A stretch of DNA of 64,000 nucleotides from JBEVOS01 sp964563395 (GCA_964563395.1 CAZLWK010000002.1:124001-188000), one strand, 5' to 3'. Counted from the first letter of the stretch, positions 52,081 through 60,833 are shown. Program-made: numbers and translations. The notes: generated by a model from the sequence alone, not told the origin.

Positions 52081-52740
52081 ATGGTCACACTCTTGATCGG
52101 CAACAAGAATTATTCCTCCTGGTCGATGCGGCCCTGGCTGGCTTTGACATGGGCGGCCATTCCCTTCGAGGAACGCGTGCTGCCGCTCGGCCATCTCGGC
52201 TACGGCAAATCGAAAATGCCCGATATTCGCGCCGCGAGCCCATCGGGGCGCGTGCCGGCGCTGAAGCTCGATGACGGGGCGACGATTTGGGACAGCATGG
52301 CGATTTGCGAATGGGCGCACGAGGCCGCGCCGCACGCCGGGCTGTGGCCGGCGGATGGAACGCAGCGCGCGCGCGCCCGCGCCGCCGCGGCGGAGATGCA
52401 TGCCGGCTTTCAAAGCCTGCGCAAGGAAGCGCCAATGAACATGCGTCGTCGCCGCGCGCCGCGCGATTGGAGCGCCGATACGCGGGGCGACCTTGAACGC
52501 CTCGAAGAGTTGTGGGGCGATTGCCTGGCGCGCTCCGGGGGCCCCTACCTTTTCGGCGCGCGCACCATCGCCGATGCGTTCTACGCGCCCGTCGCCACGC
52601 GCCTGCGCACCTATGGGATAGAAATGTCCGCGACCGCGCGCGCCTATTGCGACACGCTCTTCAAGGACGACGCCTTCCGCGCCTGGGAAGACGCCGCCAT
52701 CGCCGAGCCTTGGGCGCTGGAAGACATGGATTCAATCTGA
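52081..52740 (+). CDS. Glutathione S-transferase family protein
   Basis: A 219-residue GST: MVTLLIGNKNYSSWSMRPWLAL fits the YfcF/beta-like or Zeta-like subgroup start (NKxYSSWSxRxWL), the cis-Pro motif is SPSGRVPALKL, then IWDSMAICEWAHE. The C-terminal domain has GGPYLFGARTIADAFYAPVATRLRTYG, the N-capping box region. ATG 52081 is taken because it begins the fold; the in-frame start at 52045 would add 12 residues. The stop shares one base with the next gene's ATG. Confidence 0.87.
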   Translation: MVTLLIGNKNYSSWSMRPWLALTWAAIPFEERVLPLGHLGYGKSKMPDIRAASPSGRVPALKLDDGATIWDSMAICEWAHEAAPHAGLWPADGTQRARARAAAAEMHAGFQSLRKEAPMNMRRRRAPRDWSADTRGDLERLEELWGDCLARSGGPYLFGARTIADAFYAPVATRLRTYGIEMSATARAYCDTLFKDDAFRAWEDAAIAEPWALEDMDSI

Positions 52741-53294
52741 TGCGTCACCTCTTCTTCATCGCGCTGGCGAACGCGGCGCTCGCGGCCTGCGGCGAATCTT
52801 CAAGCGTGATGGAGGAGATCACACGCGCGGAAAAAGCCGAGGAAGAAGCCGCCACCGCCAATTCCGCCGAAGCGCAGCGCTTTCTGGCGGAGGTGGCGGC
52901 GCGCCCTGGCGTGCGCCCCACCGCGTCGGGGCTTCTGCTTGAAACGGTCGCCGCCGGGCCGGATCAATCCCTGCCGCGCCCGCCGCGCGAAGCGGTCGTG
53001 CTCGTGCATTATGAAGGCGCGCTGGCGGACGGAACCGTCTTCGATTCCTCCATCGCGCGCGGCGAGCCCGCGCAATTTCCGCTCTCCGGCGTCATACCGG
53101 GCTTCGCCGAAGCGCTGACCACGATGCGGCCGGGCGACACGGTGCGCGCCTATATCCCTCCGGATATCGGCTATGGTCCGGCCGGTTCGCCGCCGGCCAT
53201 TCCCGGCAATGCCGCGCTCGTTTTCCGGATTCAATTGCTCGCCTTTCAGGGGCCGGACGGCCGCATTGTCAGCGCGCCGCGCCCGCCCGGCTAG
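52740..53294 (+). CDS. FKBP-type peptidyl-prolyl isomerase lipoprotein
   Basis: A 184-residue exported isomerase. Lipoprotein signal MRHLFFIALANAALAAC (lipobox LAAC), a charged helical linker (EEITRAEKAEEEAATANSAEAQRFLAEVAARPG), then an FKBP domain: VLVHYEGALADGTVFDSSIARGEPAQFPLSGVIPGFAEALTTMRPGDTVRAYIPPDIGYG. It probably helps fold envelope proteins. Its TAG stop lies inside the first base pairs of the repeat element that follows. Confidence 0.9.
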   Translation: MRHLFFIALANAALAACGESSSVMEEITRAEKAEEEAATANSAEAQRFLAEVAARPGVRPTASGLLLETVAAGPDQSLPRPPREAVVLVHYEGALADGTVFDSSIARGEPAQFPLSGVIPGFAEALTTMRPGDTVRAYIPPDIGYGPAGSPPAIPGNAALVFRIQLLAFQGPDGRIVSAPRPPG

Positions 53295-53460
53295 TGGAGC
53301 GAACCTGACATTCGCGCCCTGCTTCGTGCAAACCGCGGAAGCGAATGTCAGGTTCATGAGCTCCACTAGAAACCTAAAGTTTCTAGTGGTCTTTTTGATT
53401 CTGACATTTGCGAACGGGTGATGCGGTGCTGGGATGCAAATGTCAGAATCAGACCACTAG
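53291..53460. repeat. Tandem pair of long inverted-repeat (MITE/REP-like) elements
   Basis: Two hairpin units fill the whole gap between the FKBP gene and argE. Unit 1: arms 53291-53315 and 53341-53369, 25 paired bases with a 4-base bulge (ATGA) in the right arm, loop 25 nt. Unit 2: arms 53383-53411 and 53436-53460, 25 paired bases with a TTTT bulge in the left arm at the same distance, loop 24 nt. Both outer ends are CTAGTGG and inner parts are related (GAACCTGACATTCGC vs GATTCTGACATTTGC). A small palindrome (53366-53386) joins them. Terminal TA/CTAG fits Tc1/IS630-like target duplication, or a REP/RAYT pair; no transposase is nearby. Confidence 0.85.
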
Positions 53461-53463
53461 CTC

Positions 53464-54615
53464 ATGATCGGCGCGACACTTTCCATTCTTGAAACGCTGA
53501 TCGCGTTCGACACCACATCCCGCAATTCCAATCTGGCCCTCATCGATTGGGTGGCGGACTTTCTCGATCGGCGCGGGATCGCATCGCGGCGCATCTTCGA
53601 CGACGAGGGGCGCAAGGCCAATCTGATCGCGCGCATCGGCCCGGACGTGGAAGGCGGGATCGTGCTTTCCGGCCATACGGATGTCGTGCCGGTGGATGGG
53701 CAGGATTGGCGCACCGATCCGTTCAAGCTCAGCGGCGATGAGGAAAAGCTCTATGGCCGAGGCGTGGCCGACATGAAGAGCTTTCTCGCGCTCGCGCTCG
53801 CCCATGTCGATGCGATGCGCGCCGCCCCGCTGACGCATCCCATCATCCTCGCCTTCTCCTACGATGAAGAGATCGGCTGCCTTGGCGCGCCGCGCCTCAT
53901 CGCGCAGCTGGGCGCCATGCCGCGCCCGCGCGCGGTGATCGTGGGCGAGCCGACGAGCATGAAGGTGCTTTCCGGCCACAAGGGCATTTCGGTGTTCAGC
54001 GTCGAGGTGTTTGGCCACGAGGCGCATTCCAGCCAAACGCATCTTGGCGTTTCAGCGATCATGGAGGCGCTGAAGCTGATGCGCCTGGTGGAGGACATGG
54101 CGCGCGAGGGCGCGGCGATGGCGGCGCCGGATTCGCCGTTTTCACCGCCGGGCGCGACGATGACGATCGGTATCGTCGAAGGCGGCACGGCCGCGAACAT
54201 CCTCGCCCGGCGCTGCAAATTCGTTTGGGATCTGCGCTGCCCGCCGGACATCGATCCGGAATATTTCGCCGCCAAGTTCATGCGCGCCGCCGAGGCGCTC
54301 GATGCGGAGCTGAAGGCGCGCGCGCCCGATGCGGGGGTCGTGGTCACGCGCCGTTCGGCAACGCCGGCTCTGGCGCCGACATGGACCAGCGATGCTGAAA
54401 GCCTCGCGCGCGCGCTTACCGGCGATAACGGCCAAAGCGTCGCCTCCTACGCCGCCGAGGCCGGGCTATTTCAGCGCGCGGGCATGCCCGTGGTGCTGTG
54501 CGGACCGGGCTCGATCGATCAGGCGCATCAGCCGAACGAATGGATCGCCCGCGCGCAAATCGAGGAGGGCGCGCGCTTCATGGCGCGGCTGATCGAGCGC
54601 CTGTCGCGCGGCTGA
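53464..54615 (+). CDS. argE: Acetylornithine deacetylase
   Basis: An M20-family zinc amidohydrolase of 383 residues that removes acetyl from N-acetylornithine in arginine synthesis. Metal and catalytic residues are in SGHTDVVPVDG (His71, Asp73), YGRGVADMKSF (Asp103) and YDEEIGC (Glu135/Glu136); the dimerisation lid follows (GHEAHSSQTHLGVSAI). The usual C-terminal PGSIDQAHQPNEW metal His is present. It begins 4 bp after the repeat pair and so has no normal promoter spacing of its own. Confidence 0.92.
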   Translation: MIGATLSILETLIAFDTTSRNSNLALIDWVADFLDRRGIASRRIFDDEGRKANLIARIGPDVEGGIVLSGHTDVVPVDGQDWRTDPFKLSGDEEKLYGRGVADMKSFLALALAHVDAMRAAPLTHPIILAFSYDEEIGCLGAPRLIAQLGAMPRPRAVIVGEPTSMKVLSGHKGISVFSVEVFGHEAHSSQTHLGVSAIMEALKLMRLVEDMAREGAAMAAPDSPFSPPGATMTIGIVEGGTAANILARRCKFVWDLRCPPDIDPEYFAAKFMRAAEALDAELKARAPDAGVVVTRRSATPALAPTWTSDAESLARALTGDNGQSVASYAAEAGLFQRAGMPVVLCGPGSIDQAHQPNEWIARAQIEEGARFMARLIERLSRG

Positions 54616-54641
54616 GCCGCTGCTTGCGACGTGAACAGGCG

Positions 54642-54657
54642 GTAACGCCGGCTTAAC
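54642..54657 (+). promoter_or_regulatory. CtrA-like box before the Sel1 protein gene
   Basis: GTAA (54642-54645), seven bases, TTAAC (54653-54657). The same GTAA-N7-TTAACC form as at 18301, 30 bp upstream of the Sel1-gene ATG. One mismatch from consensus. Confidence 0.35.
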
Positions 54658-54686
54658 CCAAGCAGGTCAGCTCTCGTCATGGAGCC

Positions 54687-56003
54687 ATGGCGAAGTCAGA
54701 GACATCGGCGCCCGCGCGGCCGGTCGCGGCTCGCGGCACAGCTGCGTCGGCGGAGCAAGACGCCGGCCATGGGACCGACACGCCTGAAGCAAAAGCCGCC
54801 GCCCGAGGCGAAGCGCCAGCCCCAGGTCCGAAACGGCGTCGAAAGCGGCGCAGAAGCCGCAAGCGCAAGACGGAAACCGCCGTCGCCGCCGCGCCAACGC
54901 CGGATCGCCCAGTCCTGGTCCTGTCGCCGGACGGGCGCGGCCAAGCCCCCGAAGCGCCTTGGCCCGCGCCTGAGGACCCGCTCGCGCTCTATCTGGAAAA
55001 TCCCTTCGATTTCGGCGGCGACGCCGAGGACGACCAGCGCGACGACGAGGCCGAGACGCCCGCCGTGCTCGCGCAGCCGCCGCTCCCGCCCAGACCGATC
55101 GGCCCAAGCCCAGAGGTCCGCGCCGCGCGTCAGAGCGCGCTCGATGCCAACATTCTGCCTCCGCTCGCGCCGCTGGCGCCCCCGCCTCCGGCCGATCGAT
55201 CCAGCTTCATCGTCCGCGCCCGCGAGGCCGCCCAAGCGCAGGCGCGCGAGCAGGACACGCAAAAGGGCGGACTTTGGAAGCGGCTCAGCGACCCCAATCG
55301 CCTCACCGTGCATGTCACCGCCGGCGCCGCGGCCTTGATCGTGTTCGCGGGCGCGGTGACGCAGCCGCGCCAGGACGCCGAAAGCGCTCAGCCCGCAATG
55401 GGTCCAGCGCGGGCCGCCGCGAGCGCGCCGACGACAAGCCACGACGCGCATGCCGAAACCTATCGCCAGGCGCTGGCGCTGCTCGACGAAGGCGAGCCAC
55501 GAGAGGCCGTGCGCCTCCTCAAGCGCGCCGCCGAAGCCGGCTTTCCGCCCGCGCAATACCGTCTCGCCAAGCATTATGAGCGCGGTGAAGGCGCGCCGCG
55601 CGATCTGGCGCTGGCGCTAAGCTGGGCCGAGCGCGCCGCCGAGGCCGGCAATGTGCAGGCGATGCACGATGTCGGCGTCTCCTACGCGCGCGGCGAGGGC
55701 GCGCCGGTGAACCCCGCCTCGGCCTATCGCTGGTTCCGCGAGGCGGCGGCCTATGGCGTCACCGACAGCCAATTCAATCTCGCGGTTCTGCATCAGCAGG
55801 GGCGCGGCGTGCGCGCCGATCCGAACGAGGCGCTGTTCTGGTTCATCGTGGCCGCGCGCGCCGGCGACGGCGCGGCCGTGGATCGGGCGGTGAGCCTCGC
55901 GGCCGCGCTTGAGCCCGCCGCGATTGAGCGCGCCCGCGCCCGCGCGCACGCCTTCCGACCGGCGCCTCCGCCGGCGGGGGCGAACGCCTTAGACTCGCTT
56001 TAG
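54687..56003 (+). CDS. Sel1-repeat membrane protein with disordered basic N-terminus
   Basis: A 438-residue protein. Residues 1-210 are predicted disordered: a highly basic stretch (KRRRKRRRSRKRK) and Pro/Ala/Asp-rich segments. A single membrane helix (VTAGAAALIVFAGAVTQP, about 209-228) leads to a periplasmic domain of about four Sel1/TPR repeats (AEAGFPPAQYRLAKHYERGEGAPRD...; AEAGNVQAMHDVGVSYARGEGA...; AAYGVTDSQFNLAVLHQQGRGV...). This layout is reminiscent of polar organisers such as PodJ, but shorter. GGAG precedes ATG 54687. Its end overlaps the convergent cysQ gene by 15 bp. Confidence 0.8.
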   Translation: MAKSETSAPARPVAARGTAASAEQDAGHGTDTPEAKAAARGEAPAPGPKRRRKRRRSRKRKTETAVAAAPTPDRPVLVLSPDGRGQAPEAPWPAPEDPLALYLENPFDFGGDAEDDQRDDEAETPAVLAQPPLPPRPIGPSPEVRAARQSALDANILPPLAPLAPPPPADRSSFIVRAREAAQAQAREQDTQKGGLWKRLSDPNRLTVHVTAGAAALIVFAGAVTQPRQDAESAQPAMGPARAAASAPTTSHDAHAETYRQALALLDEGEPREAVRLLKRAAEAGFPPAQYRLAKHYERGEGAPRDLALALSWAERAAEAGNVQAMHDVGVSYARGEGAPVNPASAYRWFREAAAYGVTDSQFNLAVLHQQGRGVRADPNEALFWFIVAARAGDGAAVDRAVSLAAALEPAAIERARARAHAFRPAPPPAGANALDSL

Positions 56004-56831
56004 CGCCGCGCGGGCCGCCGCCTCGGCTTCAGGTCCGCCGTAAGCGACAAAGCCCTCGACTAGGAAATCCGCTTCCGCGCGGCCGTAGCGAAGCGGCGCC
56101 CCGTCAAGCCGCATCAAACCGCCGCCGGCGGCCGCCAGCACCGCATGGCCCGCCGCGGCGTCCCATTCGCTGACTGGGCCGAAGCGCGGATAAATGTCCG
56201 CCGCGCCCTCGGCGAGCTTGCAGAATTTAATCGAGGAGCTCGCGCCGATTCGCTCGTGCGGCCCCAGCGCGGCGACGAAATCCTCCATCTTGCCGCCCTT
56301 GCCGTGACGGCGGCTGCCGATCACGCGCCAGGGCGGCGCGGCGGCGGGCGTCACCGATATCGGGGCGAGCGCGCTGACGAGGCGCGCGGCGCGCGCGTCC
56401 GCGCGGGCGGCCAGCGCGCGGCCCGGCTCGGCGGCGTAGAGCGCGCCCGTGGCCGGGGCGAGCACCACGCCCATGATGGGGCGCGCGTCCTCGATGAGCG
56501 CGATGTTGACGGTGAATTCGCCAGTCTCGCCCTCGATGAAATCCTTGGTGCCATCGATCGGATCGACACAGAAGAAGCGCGCGCCAAGATGAGGCCGGCG
56601 CCCATCAGAAACGGCCTCCTCGCCCAGCATCGGCACGCCGGGCGCCAAACGCGCCAGCCCCGCCTCGATCACCGCCTCGGCGCGTTGATCGGCGATGGTG
56701 ACGGGCGAGCCGTCGCCCTTCTTCATGGCGTCGAATCCGGCGTCCTTCACGGCCATGATTTCGCGCCCCGCCGCCAGCGCCAGCGCGATGAGATCGTCGA
56801 GCGCGGGACGCGCGGATGCAGGGCTTGTCAT
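55989..56831 (-). CDS. cysQ: 3'(2'),5'-bisphosphate nucleotidase / inositol-monophosphatase family (CysQ)
   Basis: A 280-residue Mg-dependent phosphatase that recycles adenosine-3',5'-bisphosphate (PAP) from sulfate activation and sulfotransfer. Active-site motifs: Glu71 in LGEEA, DPIDGTKDFIEG (Asp90, Asp93) and WDAAAGHAVLAAAGGGL. It could equally be an inositol monophosphatase; KDFIEG and length favour CysQ. The presence of sulfotransferase-like genes earlier in the window gives a possible source of PAP. Confidence 0.88.
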   Translation of the reverse strand: MTSPASARPALDDLIALALAAGREIMAVKDAGFDAMKKGDGSPVTIADQRAEAVIEAGLARLAPGVPMLGEEAVSDGRRPHLGARFFCVDPIDGTKDFIEGETGEFTVNIALIEDARPIMGVVLAPATGALYAAEPGRALAARADARAARLVSALAPISVTPAAAPPWRVIGSRRHGKGGKMEDFVAALGPHERIGASSSIKFCKLAEGAADIYPRFGPVSEWDAAAGHAVLAAAGGGLMRLDGAPLRYGRAEADFLVEGFVAYGGPEAEAAARAALKRV

Positions 56832-56945
56832 GGCGCGCCATCAAGCCGCTGGGGCCGGCCCGGTCAACATTGACATGGGGCCCGCCGCGATTAGCTTGCG
56901 CGCGATCGAGAACCAGCGCCGATCCGGCGCGCGGCGCGGGCGTTC

Positions 56946-57911
56946 ATGCTGCTCATCACCGGCGTCGCCGGCTTCATCGGATTTCACGCCGCCAAGACGC
57001 TCCTCGCCGCCGGCTGGGACGTGGCGGGAATCGATGAGGTCAATGCCTATTATGATCCGGCGGTGAAGCGCGCGCGGCTCGCCGCGCTGGCCGGAGAAAA
57101 GCGCTTCCGCTTCATCGAGGCGGACATGGCCGCCGAAGGCGCGCTGGAGGCCGCCGCGCCCGCCGCCTCGCTCACCCATATCCTGCATCTCGCCGCGCAA
57201 GCGGGCGTGCGCTATTCGCTGCGCGCGCCGTTCGCCTATGAACACGCCAATGTGCGCGGGCATTTGGCGGTGCTGGAGCATGCGCGCGCCGCGCCGCGCC
57301 TTGAGCATTTGGTCTACGCCTCGTCCTCGTCGGTCTATGGCGATCGCGCCGACGGGCCGTTCCGCGAAAGCGACCGCTGCGACACGCCGGCCTCGCTCTA
57401 CGCCGCCACCAAGCGCGCCGGCGAATTAATGAGCGAGACCTATGCGCGTCTTTATGGCCTCAAGTGCACTGGGCTGCGCTTCTTCACGGCCTATGGGCCG
57501 TGGGGTCGGCCGGACATGGCGCTGTGGCTGTTCACGGACGCGATCCTCAAGGGCGAAACGATCACCGTATTCGATGGCGGACGCCTCTCGCGCGATTTCA
57601 CCTATATCGACGACATCGCCGCCGTGTTCGCGCCCATTCTGACAACGCCGCCGAATGGCGCGCCGCCGCACGCCATCTACAATATCGGCAACGCCCATCC
57701 CCATGACGTGAACGCGCTGATCGTCGCCGTCGAAAAAGCCACGGGACGCACCGCCGCGCGCATCGACGCGCCGCGCAATCCCGTCGAAGTGGCGGTGACG
57801 TTCGCGGATTCCTCGCGTGCGTCCGCCGCGTTCGGTTTCGCGCCGCGCATGCCGCTCGAAGAGGGCGTGGCGCGCTTCGTGGACTGGCGCAAAAGCCGAA
57901 CGGACTTTTAG
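56946..57911 (+). CDS. NAD-dependent epimerase, UDP-glucuronate 4-epimerase type
   Basis: A 321-residue extended short-chain dehydrogenase. TGVAGFIGFHAA binds NAD; the catalytic set is Ser in ASSSSVYG and YxxxK in LYAATK. EVNAYYDPAVKRARLAAL and TAYGPWGRPDMALWLFTDAILKGETITVFDGG are typical of UDP-glucuronate 4-epimerases (LspL/GAE-like), which supply UDP-galacturonate for surface polysaccharides. Overlaps the convergent host-attachment gene by 4 bp. Confidence 0.87.
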   Translation: MLLITGVAGFIGFHAAKTLLAAGWDVAGIDEVNAYYDPAVKRARLAALAGEKRFRFIEADMAAEGALEAAAPAASLTHILHLAAQAGVRYSLRAPFAYEHANVRGHLAVLEHARAAPRLEHLVYASSSSVYGDRADGPFRESDRCDTPASLYAATKRAGELMSETYARLYGLKCTGLRFFTAYGPWGRPDMALWLFTDAILKGETITVFDGGRLSRDFTYIDDIAAVFAPILTTPPNGAPPHAIYNIGNAHPHDVNALIVAVEKATGRTAARIDAPRNPVEVAVTFADSSRASAAFGFAPRMPLEEGVARFVDWRKSRTDF

Positions 57912-58342
57912 GGCAAGCGCAGATCGCCAAGGCGGCGCTTGATCGCCACGGCGTCCTCCGAGACGACGTCTTTAGCGAGCGTATGTGCGATCTTGGCGCC
58001 GGCGGCCTCCGGCAATCCCGCGCGCAGAAGGCCGAGCGCGCGCGGCGGCGCGATCACCACGAGATGGTCGAATGCGCCCATCGCCTCGCCCACCAGCCCA
58101 GCGACGCGGCGCAGGAAATTTTCCTCTTCCGCCTCGTGCAGGTCGCGTTTTTCCATCGCGCTGCGATGCGGCGTGGCGGATTCGAAGGTGCGCGGCGGCC
58201 GGTCCTGCGGCGCGTAAAGATCTTCGTCCGCGATGTCGTGGGCGGCCCGCTGAATCAGGTCGGCGCCGCGCCGAGGCTCCTCATAGAGGCGCGCCCGGCG
58301 GCCGTCGGCGACCAAGATCAAGGTTGATCCGTTCATCCGCAT
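57908..58342 (-). CDS. Host-attachment family protein (baeRF/'protein required for attachment to host cells')
   Basis: A 144-residue protein: LILVADGRRARLYEE, a middle section with a conserved GR-like DIADEDLYAPQDRPPRTFESATPHRSAMEKRDLHEAEEENFLRRVAGLVGEAM, and FDHLVVIAPPRALGLLRAGL. This fits the host_attach family (PF10116), whose fold resembles archaeal release-factor/Pelota domain proteins; the name comes from one plant-associated phenotype and should not be taken literally. ATG 58342 follows GGAG. Confidence 0.86.
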   Translation of the reverse strand: MRMNGSTLILVADGRRARLYEEPRRGADLIQRAAHDIADEDLYAPQDRPPRTFESATPHRSAMEKRDLHEAEEENFLRRVAGLVGEAMGAFDHLVVIAPPRALGLLRAGLPEAAGAKIAHTLAKDVVSEDAVAIKRRLGDLRLP

Positions 58343-58447
58343 GGAACGCTCCAAAACAGGAATTGGCGCCAATGCGTGAACGGCGCCGACACATCCTCAC
58401 AGATGCGCCGACGCCGCCCTTTGTTTCATCGCAAATCGAGGCGGGAC

Positions 58448-59359
58448 CTATTGTTGCTGCTGCAGATCGCCATTGTTGACCCAGCCCTCATTGTCGTTGT
58501 CGTCGGCCACTTTCCACCACATGCCGTCGCGGTCGCCGAGCGGATAGACCGTCACGCCCGCCGGCAGCGTGCGCATCAGTTCACCCCGGCCGCCGGCCCG
58601 CGTGCGCATGGCCGTCGGCTGAAGCACGCGATAGCTCTCCTGTGGCGCGCCCGCGATCGTCGGACCCCCGCCGGCCTGCTGCACGAGGTTGGTGTAGGCG
58701 TCGATGAAGGCCACGGTGATGACGCGGCCGATTTCGGTGTCCGTGTAGCCGCCAAGGCCCACGCCGCCGCCGCCCAGGAAGGCGCCGCCGCCCCAGGTGA
58801 TGTTGCGGTTCACGGCGTTGCCTTCGGTGGAATAGCTTTCCGTGGTGCGCACATTGGTGAGCGTAAGCGTGGTCTGCGCATTCTGATTGCGCACGCCGAG
58901 GCCGCCGATCGCCGCGCCGAAGCGTCCGCCGACCATGCCGCCGACGAGGCCGCCAACACCGCCGCCGCTGGAATTGTTGTCCTGCGCGACGACATCGGCG
59001 AGCAGCACGTAATCGGCCGCGCGCATTTGGCCGCCGCCCACATTTGAGCCGCGCTGGAGATTGCCCTGGCCGGACAATTCCCGCTCGCGCAGCGCCGCAT
59101 CGAGACCCGCGCCGCGCTCGACCACGGTGAAGCAGCCCGATTGCTGCACCACGACGCGCAGCAGCGCCGCCGGCGGCTGCAGGCGCATGCCGGTCCAGCC
59201 CGCGCTGTCGCCGTTTTGGATCGACACCGTGCCCAGATTGGTGGCGCAACGTGGCACTTGCGGCGTGGTGGAGGCGGCCGCGCGCGGCTGCGCGTGCGCC
59301 GCCCCGACCGACAAAGCCGCCGCGCACGCCAAAGCCGCCGCTCGAATCGCGAATTTCAT
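58448..59359 (-). CDS. CsgG-like exported protein with C-terminal SH3 domain
   Basis: A 303-residue protein with signal peptide (ending GAAHAQ) but no lipobox. The central domain is CsgG/curli-secretion like: QQSGCFTVVERGAGLDAALRERELSGQG, then AADYVLLADVV, a Gly-rich membrane-like stretch (GGGVGGLVGGMVGGRFGAAIGGLG), and NITWGGGAFLGGGGVGLGGYTDTEIGRVITVAFIDAYTNLVQQ. The last 60 residues resemble an SH3b fold (YRVLQPTAMRTRAGGRGELMRTLPAGVTVYPLG.RDGMWWKVADD..EGWV). No curlin genes are near. GGGGAGAGG precedes ATG 59359. Confidence 0.78.
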   Translation of the reverse strand: MKFAIRAAALACAAALSVGAAHAQPRAAASTTPQVPRCATNLGTVSIQNGDSAGWTGMRLQPPAALLRVVVQQSGCFTVVERGAGLDAALRERELSGQGNLQRGSNVGGGQMRAADYVLLADVVAQDNNSSGGGVGGLVGGMVGGRFGAAIGGLGVRNQNAQTTLTLTNVRTTESYSTEGNAVNRNITWGGGAFLGGGGVGLGGYTDTEIGRVITVAFIDAYTNLVQQAGGGPTIAGAPQESYRVLQPTAMRTRAGGRGELMRTLPAGVTVYPLGDRDGMWWKVADDNDNEGWVNNGDLQQQQ

Positions 59360-59494
59360 GCTTGGCCTCTCCCCTGGTGGCCGCGCCTTTCCAGCGCGCG
59401 GCTTCAAATCCCTGCCCGCGCGTCTTAGCACGCGCCCGGAGAGCGGCGAAGATATTCTTTCCTGCAGTTCACATTCGGTCAAAAAGGCGAGCGC

Positions 59495-60736
59495 TTAGAG
59501 CCGCTTGGGCGGATAGCCGGCGCGCGTGAGCGCGGCCACGATCTCATCGGTGTGCTGGGCGTCGCGCGTTTCGATCTCGATGTCGAACTCGGCGCCCTTG
59601 GCGGGCACGTCCAGCGCATAGCGCCGATGCTCGACCGAGATGATGTTGGCGCCGTTATCGCCCAGAAGACGCGACACGCTGGCCAAAAGGCCAGGACGAT
59701 CATCGCCGGTGAACCGCAGATTGGCGATGCGCCCATCGCGGATCAGCGAGCGCGTGAGCACCGAAGCCAGAAGCCGCGTATCGATATTGCCGCCAGTGAG
59801 GATGAGGCCGCATTTCTGGCCGCGGAATTTCTCAGGATACGCTAAGAGCGCCGCCAGCGACGCCGCGCCCGCACCCTCCACGACTGTCTTTTCGATCATG
59901 CAATAAAGCGCGATCGCGCGCTCGAATTCAGGTTCCTCGACCAGCACGATATCGTCGATCAGCGGACGCACCACGGCGTAAGCGAGATCGCCGACCTGCT
60001 TGACCGCGATACCTTCGGCGATGGTGTGGCCGCCGGTCTTGGCGGTCATGCCGCGCATGCGGGCGGTGAAGCTTGGATACATCGCCGGCTCGACCCCGAC
60101 GATGCGCACGTCGGGGCGCATGTGCCGCGCGGCGGTGGCGACGCCCGCGACAAGGCCGCCGCCGCCGATCTGCACCGGCAGCACATCGAAATCGGGCTGC
60201 TCCTCGAACATTTCGAGCGCGATCGTGCCTTGGCCCGCCATCACCGCCGGATCGTTGAACGGGTGCACGAAGGTCATGTCGCGCACGTCGCGCATCTCGA
60301 TCGCGTATTGATAGGCTTCGTCGAACGTCTCGCCCTTCAGCACCACTTCGGCGCCGTGGCCGCGCGTCTGCTGGACCTTCACGAACGGCGTGTTCACCGG
60401 CATCAGGATCGTGGCCGGAATGCCGAGGCGCTGGGCGTGATAGGCGAGCGCCTGGCTGTGATTGCCGGCGGAGGCCGCGATGACGCCCTTCATGCGCTCC
60501 GAATTCGTCAGCTGAAGCAGCTTGTTCAGCGCGCCGCGCTCCTTGTAGGCGGCGGTGAATTGGTAATTCTCGAACTTGATCCACACCTCGGCCCCGGTGA
60601 TCGCCGAGAGCGTTTTCGACAGGCGCAAGGGCGTGCGCTCCACCTGGCCCTTGAGGCGCTCGGCGGCGGCGCGGATATCGTCGATGGTCACGGCGGGCGC
60701 GAGGGAGCGCGCGGCCGCACTGGCTTGGTCCGGCAT
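59495..60736 (-). CDS. ilvA: Threonine ammonia-lyase
   Basis: PLP-dependent deamination of threonine to 2-oxobutyrate, first step of isoleucine synthesis. At 413 residues it is the short form: catalytic domain with PLP Lys65 in TAAYKERGA, ASAGNHSQALAYHAQ, and GGGGLVAGVATAA for phosphate binding, then one C-terminal ACT domain (NLRFTGDDRPGLLASVSRLLGDNGANIISVEHRR). Such forms are TdcB/IlvA-like and may be less isoleucine-sensitive. ATG 60736 is used; a TTG at 60775 in frame is unlikely. Confidence 0.92.
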   Translation of the reverse strand: MPDQASAAARSLAPAVTIDDIRAAAERLKGQVERTPLRLSKTLSAITGAEVWIKFENYQFTAAYKERGALNKLLQLTNSERMKGVIAASAGNHSQALAYHAQRLGIPATILMPVNTPFVKVQQTRGHGAEVVLKGETFDEAYQYAIEMRDVRDMTFVHPFNDPAVMAGQGTIALEMFEEQPDFDVLPVQIGGGGLVAGVATAARHMRPDVRIVGVEPAMYPSFTARMRGMTAKTGGHTIAEGIAVKQVGDLAYAVVRPLIDDIVLVEEPEFERAIALYCMIEKTVVEGAGAASLAALLAYPEKFRGQKCGLILTGGNIDTRLLASVLTRSLIRDGRIANLRFTGDDRPGLLASVSRLLGDNGANIISVEHRRYALDVPAKGAEFDIEIETRDAQHTDEIVAALTRAGYPPKRL

Positions 60737-60833
60737 GGCGGGGCAGACCCTAGAGGGCGGTGCGTCAGGATTCAATTAATCCCCCGCCGATCGTCGGCGA
60801 CGGATTGGCCTTGAAGGAGGCGTTGAAGGGGTG

